A stretch of DNA of 64,000 bases from JABDOU01 sp041567895. Lineage in GTDB: Bacteria; Actinomycetota; Acidimicrobiia; Spongiisociales; SHLN01. The notes beneath the pieces were generated by a model. That model was not told where the DNA came from, ran no database searches, and worked only from the letters and a program-made list of their open reading frames with translations. The position numbers and the translations under genes are program-made. The stretch lies in contig JBFGAX010000002.1 of assembly GCA_041567895.1 (NCBI GenBank), positions 1-64,000 on the forward strand, written 5' to 3'. Below are positions 33,051-40,668 of the stretch, piece by piece; the stretch's first letter is position 1, and every line of letters starts with the position of its first letter.

Positions 33051-34274
33051 ATGCATGAGAATCCCCTAGACACACAAACCGTCGACGACAGCCAACCCGT
33101 ATCACGACGCAATTTCATTAAGACAAGCGCCGGCGTTGCCGGATTTGCCGCAGCGGGATCTTTCCTGGCTGCGTGCACATCGGACCCGACTGGTGAGTCC
33201 AGCACGACGGTTGCGACCACGTTGGCCGGTGATATCACCGAAACCACCGAAGTCATCCTCTCGCAGTCGGATTTGCCGACCGTCAACTGGGAGATGGCTA
33301 CGAGTTGGCCAGGATCGCTGATCGGAACCATCGGCGCCGGCGCCCAGATCTTTGCCGATGAGCTCGCGAAGATGACGGGCGGAAAATTCACCATTACGCC
33401 CCGGGTGGCGGGCGAGATCGTCGGTGGTCTCGAAGTGCTACCAACGGTGCGGGACGGCGGTGTGCAGGCCGGCCACACCGCCTCGTACTACTACACGGGA
33501 CTGAGTCCGGTAACGCAGTTTGGAACTGCGGTGCCGTTCGGCCTCACATCCAGACAGCAGAATGCCTGGCTGTATGAGGGCGGGGGTCTCGACATGCTCC
33601 GTGCCTTCTATGCCGAAGAGTTCGGCCTGATCCAGTTCCCGGCCGGAAACACCGGTGTCCAGATGGGCGGTTGGTTCACCAAAGAGATCAATTCGGTTGC
33701 AGACCTGCAGGGCTTGAAAATGCGGATTCCGGGTCTTGCCGGGCGCACCTTCAACAACCTTGGTGCCGAACAGGTAACCGTTGCGGGTGGCGATATCGTC
33801 GCCTCGATCGAGACCGGCGCGATCGACGCCGCAGAATGGGTTGGTCCATACGACGACATAATCCTCGGCATGACCCAGCTCGGAAGCCAGCTGTTCTATT
33901 ACCACCCTGGTTGGTGGGAGCCCGGTTCCAGCCTCGAAGTGCAATTGCCGTTGACGCTGTGGAATGAGTTGCCAGAGGAGTACAAGGCAGCCGTTGAGAA
34001 CGCTGCGAAGGCTGCCAATATCGGAACGATGGCCAAATACGATGTGCTCAACTCCGAGTCGTTGCCTGACATCAAGAACGTCGCCGAGATTCGAGAGTTT
34101 CCCGACGACGTACTTACGGCATTCAAGAACGATTTCGAGACCGTTCTCGATGATGTGGCGGGATCGGACGGGGCGTTCGCAGAGATTCTGGCACCGTGGC
34201 GCCAGTTCCGCGACGCGATCCAGGAATGGCACTCGCTGGCAGAATCGTCCATGTTGCGAGCCGCTCTGCTCTGA
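33051..34274 (+). CDS. TRAP transporter substrate-binding protein (DctP family), Tat lipoprotein
   Basis: This encodes 407 residues. The ATG at 33051 follows an AGGAGGAA ribosome-binding site. The N-terminus has a twin-arginine motif SRRNFIK and then a lipobox FLAAC, so it is probably exported folded and lipid-anchored. The mature domain begins WEMATSWPGS and contains VAGEIVGG, GHTASYYYTG, KMRIPGLAG and FYYHPGWWEPG. These motifs resemble TakP, the alpha-keto acid binding protein of the mannitol/chloroaromatic-type subgroup, so pyruvate or another 2-oxo acid is the best guess for substrate. A strong terminator follows ten bases after the stop. Confidence 0.93.
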   Translation: MHENPLDTQTVDDSQPVSRRNFIKTSAGVAGFAAAGSFLAACTSDPTGESSTTVATTLAGDITETTEVILSQSDLPTVNWEMATSWPGSLIGTIGAGAQIFADELAKMTGGKFTITPRVAGEIVGGLEVLPTVRDGGVQAGHTASYYYTGLSPVTQFGTAVPFGLTSRQQNAWLYEGGGLDMLRAFYAEEFGLIQFPAGNTGVQMGGWFTKEINSVADLQGLKMRIPGLAGRTFNNLGAEQVTVAGGDIVASIETGAIDAAEWVGPYDDIILGMTQLGSQLFYYHPGWWEPGSSLEVQLPLTLWNELPEEYKAAVENAAKAANIGTMAKYDVLNSESLPDIKNVAEIREFPDDVLTAFKNDFETVLDDVAGSDGAFAEILAPWRQFRDAIQEWHSLAESSMLRAALL

Positions 34275-34286
34275 GAGAAACGATTG

Positions 34287-34328
34287 AATAGAAAAGGCGG
34301 GTGGATGGATCCACCCGCCTTTTCTATT
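34287..34328. terminator. Strong bidirectional intrinsic terminator
   Basis: A perfect inverted repeat: AATAGAAAAGGCGGGTGGAT at 34287-34306, two bases, then its exact reverse complement at 34309-34328. It has an A-tract before and a T-tract within the 3' arm. It ends the TRAP operon. The last bases of its 3' arm overlap the -10 of the next gene. Confidence 0.95.
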
Positions 34329-34330
34329 GT
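34325..34330 (+). promoter_or_regulatory. Leaderless -10 element overlapping the terminator arm
   Basis: TATTGT ends exactly six bases before the ATG at 34337 and shares its first bases with the T-rich end of the TRAP terminator. Confidence 0.5.
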
Positions 34331-34336
34331 CAGGCC

Positions 34337-34984
34337 ATGCGGTTCACGATGGAATACTGGCCGGGGATCGCGAATGGTTCGGTGACAGTTGCTTTCCGGA
34401 GATGGAAACGGCCAACTGTGGTTGCCGGGCGGACGTATCGGACGGGAGGTGGTCGGGTTGAGGTACTCGACGTGTCTACAACCGATCCCGATCGCATCAG
34501 CCGCCAAGACGTTGCCCGGACCGGCCACGCTTCAGCGGACGACGTTCGAAAACAACTACGCGGAGAGCCCGATTGGCCGGTCTATCGCGTCGAGTTCAGA
34601 TACATCGACGAACCTGATCCGAGAGACGTTCTCGCCCACTCGGCAGATCTCTCAGCTGCTGATCGCCGTGACATCGACCAGAGGCTCGCTCGACTCGATT
34701 CCGCGAGCAGACACGGACCCTGGACCCGGGACACCCTTCACCTGATTGCTCGATATCCGGAAACCCGCGCTCCGGATCTCGCGGCGATGGTCGGGCGCGA
34801 AACCCAACCCTTCAAACTGGATGTGCGAAAGCTCAAGAATCTCGGCCTGACGTTGAGCTTCAATCCGGGATATCGGCTTTCTCCGCGAGGAGCGGCATAC
34901 CTCGATGTCCCGTATCAGGCGAGGTCCAACCCGGAGCGTACCAAACCGCCAGGCTCTCCACCGGCCGGGTCTGAACGCGCCTGA
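34337..34984 (+). CDS. ASCH/PUA-like domain protein with C-terminal winged-helix
   Basis: This encodes 215 residues from the ATG at 34337. The N-terminal 110 residues (MEYWPGIANGSVTVAFRRW, then VVAGRTYRTGGGRVEVLDV) resemble ASCH domains, beta-barrels of the PUA fold that bind RNA or modified nucleobases. The C-terminal part (about 135-200) has a winged-helix look: DTLHLIARYPETRAPDLAAMVGRE followed by LKNLGLTLSFNPGYRLSPRGAAYL. Both assignments are by eye. The function is unknown; nucleic-acid binding is a reasonable inference. It is separated from the TRAP operon by the terminator and converges with the next gene. Confidence 0.75.
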   Translation: MRFTMEYWPGIANGSVTVAFRRWKRPTVVAGRTYRTGGGRVEVLDVSTTDPDRISRQDVARTGHASADDVRKQLRGEPDWPVYRVEFRYIDEPDPRDVLAHSADLSAADRRDIDQRLARLDSASRHGPWTRDTLHLIARYPETRAPDLAAMVGRETQPFKLDVRKLKNLGLTLSFNPGYRLSPRGAAYLDVPYQARSNPERTKPPGSPPAGSERA

Positions 34985-34992
34985 GTGTTTCT

Positions 34993-35988
34993 TCACGATT
35001 CGGCTGAACCCTCGCGGCGCCCGCCTGCTTCAGTATCGTCATCGATACGATCGTGGGCATACAACGCCCAGGCAAATCCCCCGTGCTCGGCCGCCAAACC
35101 GAGTTCCCAGCCCGGGGTTTGACCAGGGCTTCGCCACAGGAGCCAACGGGCACTCTGATGAGCCGCCGACAGCTCGCTGGGATCGACATCGAGCAGCGTC
35201 GAAGCTGCATACCAGGCATGTGAGCGTCCCACGGGGTTTCCTCTTCTGGTGCCGTAAGCTCCGCCGCTGGCCGCAGCCCACGTCATGTGGCTGAGCGCTA
35301 TGTCGAACTGCACATCACTACCTTCGGCGGCCGAGGCGCCGAGCGCCGCGATGGCAGCTTCGGCGGTTCCTTCGATGGAGATGATGCCAACCGCTCCATT
35401 TGACTGATCTACCCACGGACGAACGAGTTCGAAGAGAGCGTCTTCGGATTCGACGTCCTCCATCACGTCTGCGTCCTCTACGAGTTGCAACGTTGCAGCG
35501 GTTACCGGCGGAGGAGTCGGGAAGTCGGCTCCGTCCGGCCGGTACTCGGCGGGCGGATATGTCGGCTCCCATTCCTCAACGGCCAGGGGTGTGACGAGCG
35601 GTGAGCCGTCGGCTTCCTCTTCCGCAACAACATCGCCCCTCAGCGCCCGTTCGTGGGCAACCATCATACGAATGCGGCCCGGTTCCAGCCACGGTTCGAG
35701 ATCCGCCCACGTGTGCGTGGAGGCCATGACTTCCCACAGGGGACCGAGCGTGCTGCGACCTGCGCCTTCCTCGACCACCGATGCTGCGAGGGGTGCCGGC
35801 GCGTCGAGCGCCATCCGGTACTCCACGTACTGCGTTACGCCCCCCAGTTGTTTCCCGCGCTCGATGGCGGCACGACACCGGATCCCTGTTTCGAGCACCT
35901 CGGCCCAGTCGCGGTCCTTCACCCGCAGGTCGACGTGTCGGAGAAGTCCGGCAATGTCGCTGGCCTCGACGAGGTCGCGCAGGTTCAT
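34993..35988 (-). CDS. Conserved-looking protein of unknown function coupled to a DEAD-box helicase
   Basis: This encodes 331 residues. The ATG at 35988 overlaps the stop of the upstream helicase gene (ATGA). The N-terminal third is helical and rich in Arg/Glu (DLRVKDRDWAEVLETGIRCRAAIERG). A Pro/Glu-rich linker follows at about 140-185. The C-terminal half is Ala-rich, with SHMTWAAASGGAYGTRRGNPVGR and LLWRSPGQTPGWELGLAAEHGGFAWALYAHD. No signal peptide or membrane helix is seen. I do not recognise the family. Coupling to the helicase suggests a shared RNA-related role. Confidence 0.75.
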   Translation of the reverse strand: MNLRDLVEASDIAGLLRHVDLRVKDRDWAEVLETGIRCRAAIERGKQLGGVTQYVEYRMALDAPAPLAASVVEEGAGRSTLGPLWEVMASTHTWADLEPWLEPGRIRMMVAHERALRGDVVAEEEADGSPLVTPLAVEEWEPTYPPAEYRPDGADFPTPPPVTAATLQLVEDADVMEDVESEDALFELVRPWVDQSNGAVGIISIEGTAEAAIAALGASAAEGSDVQFDIALSHMTWAAASGGAYGTRRGNPVGRSHAWYAASTLLDVDPSELSAAHQSARWLLWRSPGQTPGWELGLAAEHGGFAWALYAHDRIDDDTEAGGRREGSAES

Positions 35989-37295
35989 CGGCGGCGGCGG
36001 CGCTGAGCTCCCCACACAGGCTTGTCGGCGGTCACAACCGAAGGTGGCGGCTCCCAGTTGGCCAGATCCAGCAATCGTGGGTCGGAGGAAAGCATCTTCT
36101 CCACGCCGACATCGATTTCGGCGAGCCGGGCAAGCCGCCGGACTTCAATCTTCTCGTTCCACCGCAGGAGGGTCACTACGAGCCCCTCCTCTCCGGCTCT
36201 GGCGGTTCGGCCGGATCGGTGGACAAACGTCTTGTAATCGGCCGGCGGGTCGTAGTGGATGACCACCCCGACATTGTCGATATGAAGGCCCCGTGCGGCA
36301 ACGTTGGTTGCGACCAGTGCCCGTATCGTGCCGTCGCGAAACTGCTGGAGCGCCTTCTCGCGTACACGCTGGGGTAGGTCTCCGTGCACCACACCAACTT
36401 TGACACCCTGATCTTTGAGTTCGGAAAACAACCGGTCAGCGCCCCTTTTCGTCCTCGTGAACATGATGGCGCGGTCGAAGGTGCCTGCGATCGTGGCTGC
36501 TACGAGTGCTTTGTCTCGATCGTGTACCTCGATCAGGCGGTGTTCCATGGTGTCGACTGTCTCGGTTTCAGCTTCAACCGAGTGGTAGACGGGATCCTGC
36601 ATGAACTGGTTCACGATTGATCCGATTGCGCCGTCCAGCGTCGCGGAAAAGAGCATCATCTGGTCGAAATTCGGTATCTGGCGTAGTACGTGGCGAACCT
36701 GGGGAAGGAACCCCATGTCAGCCATCTGGTCGGCCTCGTCAAGGATGACTATCTGCACGTCGCCGAGCGACACGATGCCCCGCTCTTCGAGATCGATGAG
36801 TCGGCCCGGAGTTGCGACCAGCAGGTCAATGCCGAGATTCAATGCTTCTTCCTGCTTTTTCATGGAGGCCCCGCCGTACGCGTACCCGAGCCATTTGCCA
36901 ATCGACTGGGCAATGGGAGCCAATTCGGTTGCGACTTGAATACAGAGCTCGCGTGTCGGCACCAGAATCAATCCGAGCGGATGGCGTGGTTTGGCCGAAC
37001 CAATTCGTTGGAGGATAGGAATGCCGAATGCCAGCGTCTTGCCAGATCCGGTCTGAGCCTTCCCGGCAACATCACGTCCAGCAAGGGCATCCGGAATTGC
37101 TTCAACCTGGATCGGAAACGGTGTGGTGATTTCTTTTGCCGCCAGCGTCTTGACGATTGCCTGGTCAACTCCGAGGTCTTCGAATGTGGTGATGAGGTAC
37201 TCCTGAACTGCAGCAATTCGTGCCGTTGCCGTGGCAGATGGCCAAATCGGGATCTTCGATCGAGCGGCCAAACGTAGGGCGGTAGATGGCCACAA
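35985..37295 (-). CDS. DEAD/DEAH-box RNA helicase
   Basis: This encodes 436 residues with the full helicase core. The Q motif is FEDLGVDQAIVKTL...PFPIQ, motif I is AQTGSGKT, motif II is DEAD (VILDEADQMADMGF), motif III is SAT and motif VI is HRSGRTARAG. The basic C-terminus (WGAQRRRRR) likely aids RNA binding. It lacks the long extension of DeaD/CsdA and is closer to RhlE-type minimal helicases. The start is a TTG at 37295 with GGAG six bases upstream; no other in-frame start precedes the Q motif. It probably acts in RNA remodelling or ribosome assembly. Confidence 0.93.
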   Translation of the reverse strand: MWPSTALRLAARSKIPIWPSATATARIAAVQEYLITTFEDLGVDQAIVKTLAAKEITTPFPIQVEAIPDALAGRDVAGKAQTGSGKTLAFGIPILQRIGSAKPRHPLGLILVPTRELCIQVATELAPIAQSIGKWLGYAYGGASMKKQEEALNLGIDLLVATPGRLIDLEERGIVSLGDVQIVILDEADQMADMGFLPQVRHVLRQIPNFDQMMLFSATLDGAIGSIVNQFMQDPVYHSVEAETETVDTMEHRLIEVHDRDKALVAATIAGTFDRAIMFTRTKRGADRLFSELKDQGVKVGVVHGDLPQRVREKALQQFRDGTIRALVATNVAARGLHIDNVGVVIHYDPPADYKTFVHRSGRTARAGEEGLVVTLLRWNEKIEVRRLARLAEIDVGVEKMLSSDPRLLDLANWEPPPSVVTADKPVWGAQRRRRR

Positions 37296-37369
37296 CGGCG
37301 GCTCCAGCCAGGGTTATGGTACTGGCCACTGGCGACGATCGATGCTCGCCTGCGAGGAAAGGGTCCTAC

Positions 37370-37570
37370 ATGACTGTTGCAAAGGTGATCGAGATCTCAT
37401 CTCGCTCTGACGTGTCGTTCGATGACGCCATCGAGAGCGGGATCGAGAAGGCATCTGACTCCTTGAACAATATGGAGGCGGCCTGGGTGCAAGATCAACA
37501 GGTCTTGATCAAGGACGGCAAAATCACCGGCTATCAGGTATCTCTCCGGATCACTTTCATCGTGGGGTGA
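37370..37570 (+). CDS. Dodecin family flavin-binding protein
   Basis: This encodes 66 residues. The ATG at 37370 is preceded by GAGGAAAGGG. The whole protein matches dodecin: VAKVIEISSRSDVSFDDAIESGIEKAS, then NMEAAWVQDQQVLIKDGKITGYQV. The Trp in EAAW is the residue that stacks on the flavin in known dodecins. Dodecins form hollow dodecamers that store or buffer riboflavin, FMN or FAD. The next gene (alkyltransferase-like) overlaps its stop by four bases. Confidence 0.93.
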   Translation: MTVAKVIEISSRSDVSFDDAIESGIEKASDSLNNMEAAWVQDQQVLIKDGKITGYQVSLRITFIVG

Positions 37571-37848
37571 CATCTTCTTCTCGCGACTTCACGAGTGAGG
37601 TTGTGAGGGTCCTCAAGTCACTCAAACCGGGGGACGTTGTCACGTACGGCGAGATCGCCGAAGAGGCCGGTTTTCCGGGCGCGGCCCGGGCTGTCGGCAA
37701 GGTGCTTCGAGACGGCGAAGGGTTGCCGTGGTGGCGGGTTGTGACATCTACCGGACGGTTGGTCCCCGGGTACGAACAGCGACAGTCAGAACTGTTGAGC
37801 AGCGAAGGCGTGGAGGTGTCGGGCAACCGCGTCCTGAGACGCCTGTGA
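37567..37848 (+). CDS. Alkyltransferase-like protein (ATL, MGMT DNA-binding domain)
   Basis: This encodes 93 residues from a GTG that overlaps the dodecin stop. It matches the DNA-binding domain of O6-methylguanine methyltransferase: KPGDVVTYGEIAEEAGFPGAARAVGKVLR. The reactive Cys of the PCHR motif is replaced by Trp (PWWRVV, Trp55). Such ATL proteins bind O6-alkylguanine, flip it and recruit nucleotide excision repair rather than removing the alkyl group. The length agrees with Atl1-like proteins (about 100). Confidence 0.93.
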   Translation: MTSSSRDFTSEVVRVLKSLKPGDVVTYGEIAEEAGFPGAARAVGKVLRDGEGLPWWRVVTSTGRLVPGYEQRQSELLSSEGVEVSGNRVLRRL

Positions 37849-37865
37849 GGTTGATCCAGACTGTC

Positions 37866-38387
37866 TCATGTCGGCGGAATCAGGACCAGATCGACCATGA
37901 GGTCGGTGGCTACCGCTTCGATGGCGTCGTGCAGGTCGTCGGCAGCCAGTTCAGCAGGCAGATGGAGAACTGCTTCGGCTTTGAACACGTGCCCGCCCAT
38001 CGGGGCATCGGCCGTATGGGTTTCCAGTTCTTCGATGCTCGCGCCGAACGTTGCGATGACATGCGCGACCTCATGGACAATCCCTGGATGGTCCTGCCCT
38101 ACCAGGCTCAACTGAAGACGGTTGCCGCTCTCAACCGGCTGCTGTTCGGTCGCCCGCTCTGCCGTGATGTGGAGCAAGCCCGTGGTCTCGAGTGGTTCGA
38201 GGTCTGCAATGAGAGCGTCTGTGTGGTGATCGTCGACGGTAACGAGCACAATGCCTGCAAATTTGCCTGCGAGCTCGGCCATGTGGCTCCGATCCCAGTT
38301 TCCTCCGTGTTCGGCTATGACGCCCGACAACGCATCGACGAGCCCGGACCTGTCGTCGCCGATCACCGTGATTACCAACTTCGCCAT
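37866..38387 (-). CDS. Tandem ACT-domain protein (GcvR-like)
   Basis: This encodes 173 residues with two ACT domains: AKLVITVIGDDRSGLVDALSGVIAEHGGNW at the start and NRLQLSLVGQDHPGIVHEVAHVIATFGASIEELET from about residue 90. This is the layout of glycine cleavage repressor GcvR and related ACT-ACT proteins, which bind amino acids and act by protein contact. No DNA-binding domain is present. The ATG at 38387 is supported by a leaderless promoter. The ligand cannot be assigned; no gcv genes are nearby. Confidence 0.88.
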   Translation of the reverse strand: MAKLVITVIGDDRSGLVDALSGVIAEHGGNWDRSHMAELAGKFAGIVLVTVDDHHTDALIADLEPLETTGLLHITAERATEQQPVESGNRLQLSLVGQDHPGIVHEVAHVIATFGASIEELETHTADAPMGGHVFKAEAVLHLPAELAADDLHDAIEAVATDLMVDLVLIPPT

Positions 38388-38393
38388 CGGGTG

Positions 38394-38399
38394 AGAGTA
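38394..38399 (-). promoter_or_regulatory. Leaderless -10 element of the ACT-domain gene
   Basis: On the minus strand TACTCT ends exactly six bases before the ATG at 38387. Confidence 0.5.
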
Positions 38400-38472
38400 C
38401 CCGGACGCCCGCCCGGTTCCTGTCACGAAAAAACATATAAAGCGATCGTCTCCGCGTGTCGATTCGTGACTG

Positions 38473-38739
38473 GTGAAGATTCAACCATGTCAGATTCAAG
38501 CCTGCTGGGCCGCACGGATGCGTGGCTACGCCCACTGTATCGAGCACCAGCTGACCGTTGACCCATACGCTCTCCTCGACGATGACATCGATGAGCGATA
38601 TCCGCTGGAACCCACCTGGGTTTGCATTCATGGTGCGGAGATAGGCAGTTGTTTCCTCAATTGGGTCGCCGAATTTCCCGGCCTGGGCGCTTCGCCATAT
38701 GAGTTCCGCGACCAGATGTACTCGGTATCTCTCAACTAG
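38473..38739 (+). CDS. Possible small zinc-binding protein
   Basis: This encodes 88 residues from a GTG at 38473; an ATG at 38518 is possible but would lose two Cys. The N-terminal CQIQAC, then GYAHCIEH, gives a C-x4-C-x10-C-x2-H arrangement like small zinc knuckles. The rest is acidic (ALLDDDIDERYPLEPTW) with two more Cys. No ribosome-binding site or leaderless promoter is clear. It is the only plausible frame in the 400 bases between the ACT gene and the acyl-CoA dehydrogenase. I rate it as probable but unproven. Confidence 0.45.
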   Translation: MKIQPCQIQACWAARMRGYAHCIEHQLTVDPYALLDDDIDERYPLEPTWVCIHGAEIGSCFLNWVAEFPGLGASPYEFRDQMYSVSLN

Positions 38740-38800
38740 TCGTCGTCGCTATCGGTCGTCAAAGAGCAACGTTGCTGATCCGGGCCAGGCCCTCTCAAGA

Positions 38801-40585
38801 TCAGCCTGTGAGATATTTCGGCTCGATGGCGAAGAGGGCGTCGTCAGGGGCCACAATGGCGTCGACCAATCCGATCGCCTGCGGCAGCAACTGGTCGAGG
38901 TAGAACGAGGCCGTAGCGATTTTGGCTTTCACAAAGTCTTGATCCTCGTCCTGGGTGTTGGCGAGCGACTCAGCTGCTACCAACGATTGGCCCATGAAGT
39001 GTCCACCGAGAACCGTACCTAGCAGCCTGAGGAATGGGGTGGCTCCGGCAAGGGCTTGATTGGGGTCGTGTGGCAAGGCTGCCATGAGATGTGCGGTGGC
39101 TGTTTCGACGGCGTCGACGGCCGACCGCAACTTGCTCGCGAGGTTCGGGTGATGGGCCAGCATGTCGACGGTGTCTCGCATATCCGCTATGAGCCCGGAA
39201 ATCACTTCCCCTTTTTCGAGAGGGAGTTTGCGCATTACGAGGTCAATCGCCTGAATCCCGTTTGTTCCCTCATAGATGGGTGCGATTCTGGCATCCCGAT
39301 AGTGCTGAGCTGCGCCGGTTTCCTCGATGAAACCCATTCCGCCGTGGACCTGTAACGCCAGCGACGCGACCTCGCAGCCAAGGTCCGAGGACCATGCCTT
39401 GCTGATCGGCGTGAACAACGCCGCCAGGTGGGAGGCACGAGTTCGTTCCTCGACGGTTGCGGCTCCGACGCTCCGGTCGATGGCTGCGGCATCTGCGTAG
39501 ATCACACATCGCATGGCTTCGATGTAGGCCTTCATGGTCATGAGCATCCGCCGGACGTCAGGATGATCGATGATGGGAGACGACTCGGTCGATCCCACTG
39601 CGCGGCCTTGATGCCGTTCCTGGGCGAAAATGACTGCCTGCTGATACGCGCGGTCCGCGATGCCGAGTCCCTCGTTGCCGACTGCAAGACGCGCGCCGTT
39701 CATCATCGTGAACATGGCCCGCATGCCCTCGTTTTCACTTCCGATCATGTAGCCGATGGCGCCATCGGAGTTTTCGCCGTAGTGCATGACCGCCGTCGGG
39801 CTTCCGTGGATGCCCATCTTGTGCTCGAGCGAGGCGCACACCACATCGTTGCGTTCGCCAACGGTTCCGTCTTCGTTCACCAGGAACTTGGGCACGATGA
39901 ACAGAGAAATCCCTTTCGTCCCCGGTGGTGATCCCGGCGTACGCGCCAGCACCATATGGATGATGTTCTCAGCCATATCGTGCTCTCCGTACGTGATGAA
40001 GATCTTGGTTCCCTTGATGCGCCAGGTTCCGTCATCTGCAGGCTCAGCCCTCGTCCGCAGAGCTCCGACATCAGAACCTGCATGCGCCTCGGTCAGATTC
40101 ATGGTCCCCGACCACTCGCCTGTGAGGAGCTTTGGCAGGTACGTGACTTGCTGCTCGGGCGTCCCGTGGTGAATGAGCGCATCTATGGAACTCTGGGTCA
40201 ACAGGGGACAAAGAGCCCACGCCATGTTGGCTGCATTGAGCATTTCCATGACGACGGTGCCGACGAGCAGGGGAAATCCGTGCCCGCCGAACTCTTCTGG
40301 GACCGGTACCGCACTCCAGCCGGCGTCCACAAACTGGCGATACGCTTCTTTGAATCCGGGCGGCGTACTGACCGATCCATCGGCGTTGCGAACCGAGCCG
40401 ATCTGGTCGCCGATCACGTTGAGCGGTGCAACCTGATCCTGCACGAACCGGGCTGCCTCGTCGAGGGCACCAAAGACGGTTTCCAGGTCTGCCGCAGCGA
40501 ACGGTGGCATCTCGACGATTTCTTCGAGACCTACCACCGCCTTCAAGACGAACCTCATATCGCGCAACGGCGCCTGATAAGACAT
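38801..40585 (-). CDS. Large acyl-CoA dehydrogenase with C-terminal extension (FadE5-like)
   Basis: This encodes 594 residues from the ATG at 40585, supported by a leaderless promoter. It has an extra N-terminal domain (YQAPLRDMRFVLKAVVGLEEI) and a C-terminal domain beyond the usual 400-residue core, typical of the 600-residue acyl-CoA dehydrogenases. Core motifs are MNLTEAHAGSDVGALRT, KIFITYGEHDM and the active-site region RIAPIYEGTNGIQAIDL with the catalytic Glu. Enzymes of this type handle medium- and long-chain acyl-CoA in beta-oxidation. It is divergent from the LLM oxidoreductase gene, with the two leaderless promoters about 60 bases apart. Confidence 0.93.
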   Translation of the reverse strand: MSYQAPLRDMRFVLKAVVGLEEIVEMPPFAAADLETVFGALDEAARFVQDQVAPLNVIGDQIGSVRNADGSVSTPPGFKEAYRQFVDAGWSAVPVPEEFGGHGFPLLVGTVVMEMLNAANMAWALCPLLTQSSIDALIHHGTPEQQVTYLPKLLTGEWSGTMNLTEAHAGSDVGALRTRAEPADDGTWRIKGTKIFITYGEHDMAENIIHMVLARTPGSPPGTKGISLFIVPKFLVNEDGTVGERNDVVCASLEHKMGIHGSPTAVMHYGENSDGAIGYMIGSENEGMRAMFTMMNGARLAVGNEGLGIADRAYQQAVIFAQERHQGRAVGSTESSPIIDHPDVRRMLMTMKAYIEAMRCVIYADAAAIDRSVGAATVEERTRASHLAALFTPISKAWSSDLGCEVASLALQVHGGMGFIEETGAAQHYRDARIAPIYEGTNGIQAIDLVMRKLPLEKGEVISGLIADMRDTVDMLAHHPNLASKLRSAVDAVETATAHLMAALPHDPNQALAGATPFLRLLGTVLGGHFMGQSLVAAESLANTQDEDQDFVKAKIATASFYLDQLLPQAIGLVDAIVAPDDALFAIEPKYLTG

Positions 40586-40591
40586 GTCCTC

Positions 40592-40597
40592 AGAATA
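40592..40597 (-). promoter_or_regulatory. Leaderless -10 element of the large acyl-CoA dehydrogenase gene
   Basis: On the minus strand TATTCT ends exactly six bases before the ATG at 40585. Confidence 0.55.
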
Positions 40598-40656
40598 GAT
40601 GGCGGACGCAGCAAGATTGTCTGACGCGTACGCCACGAGCCCTCAAACCCGGCAGA

Positions 40657-40662
40657 TAGGGT
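40657..40662 (+). promoter_or_regulatory. Leaderless -10 element of the LLM oxidoreductase gene
   Basis: TAGGGT ends exactly six bases before the GTG at 40669. Confidence 0.5.
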
Positions 40663-40668
40663 TGGTTC

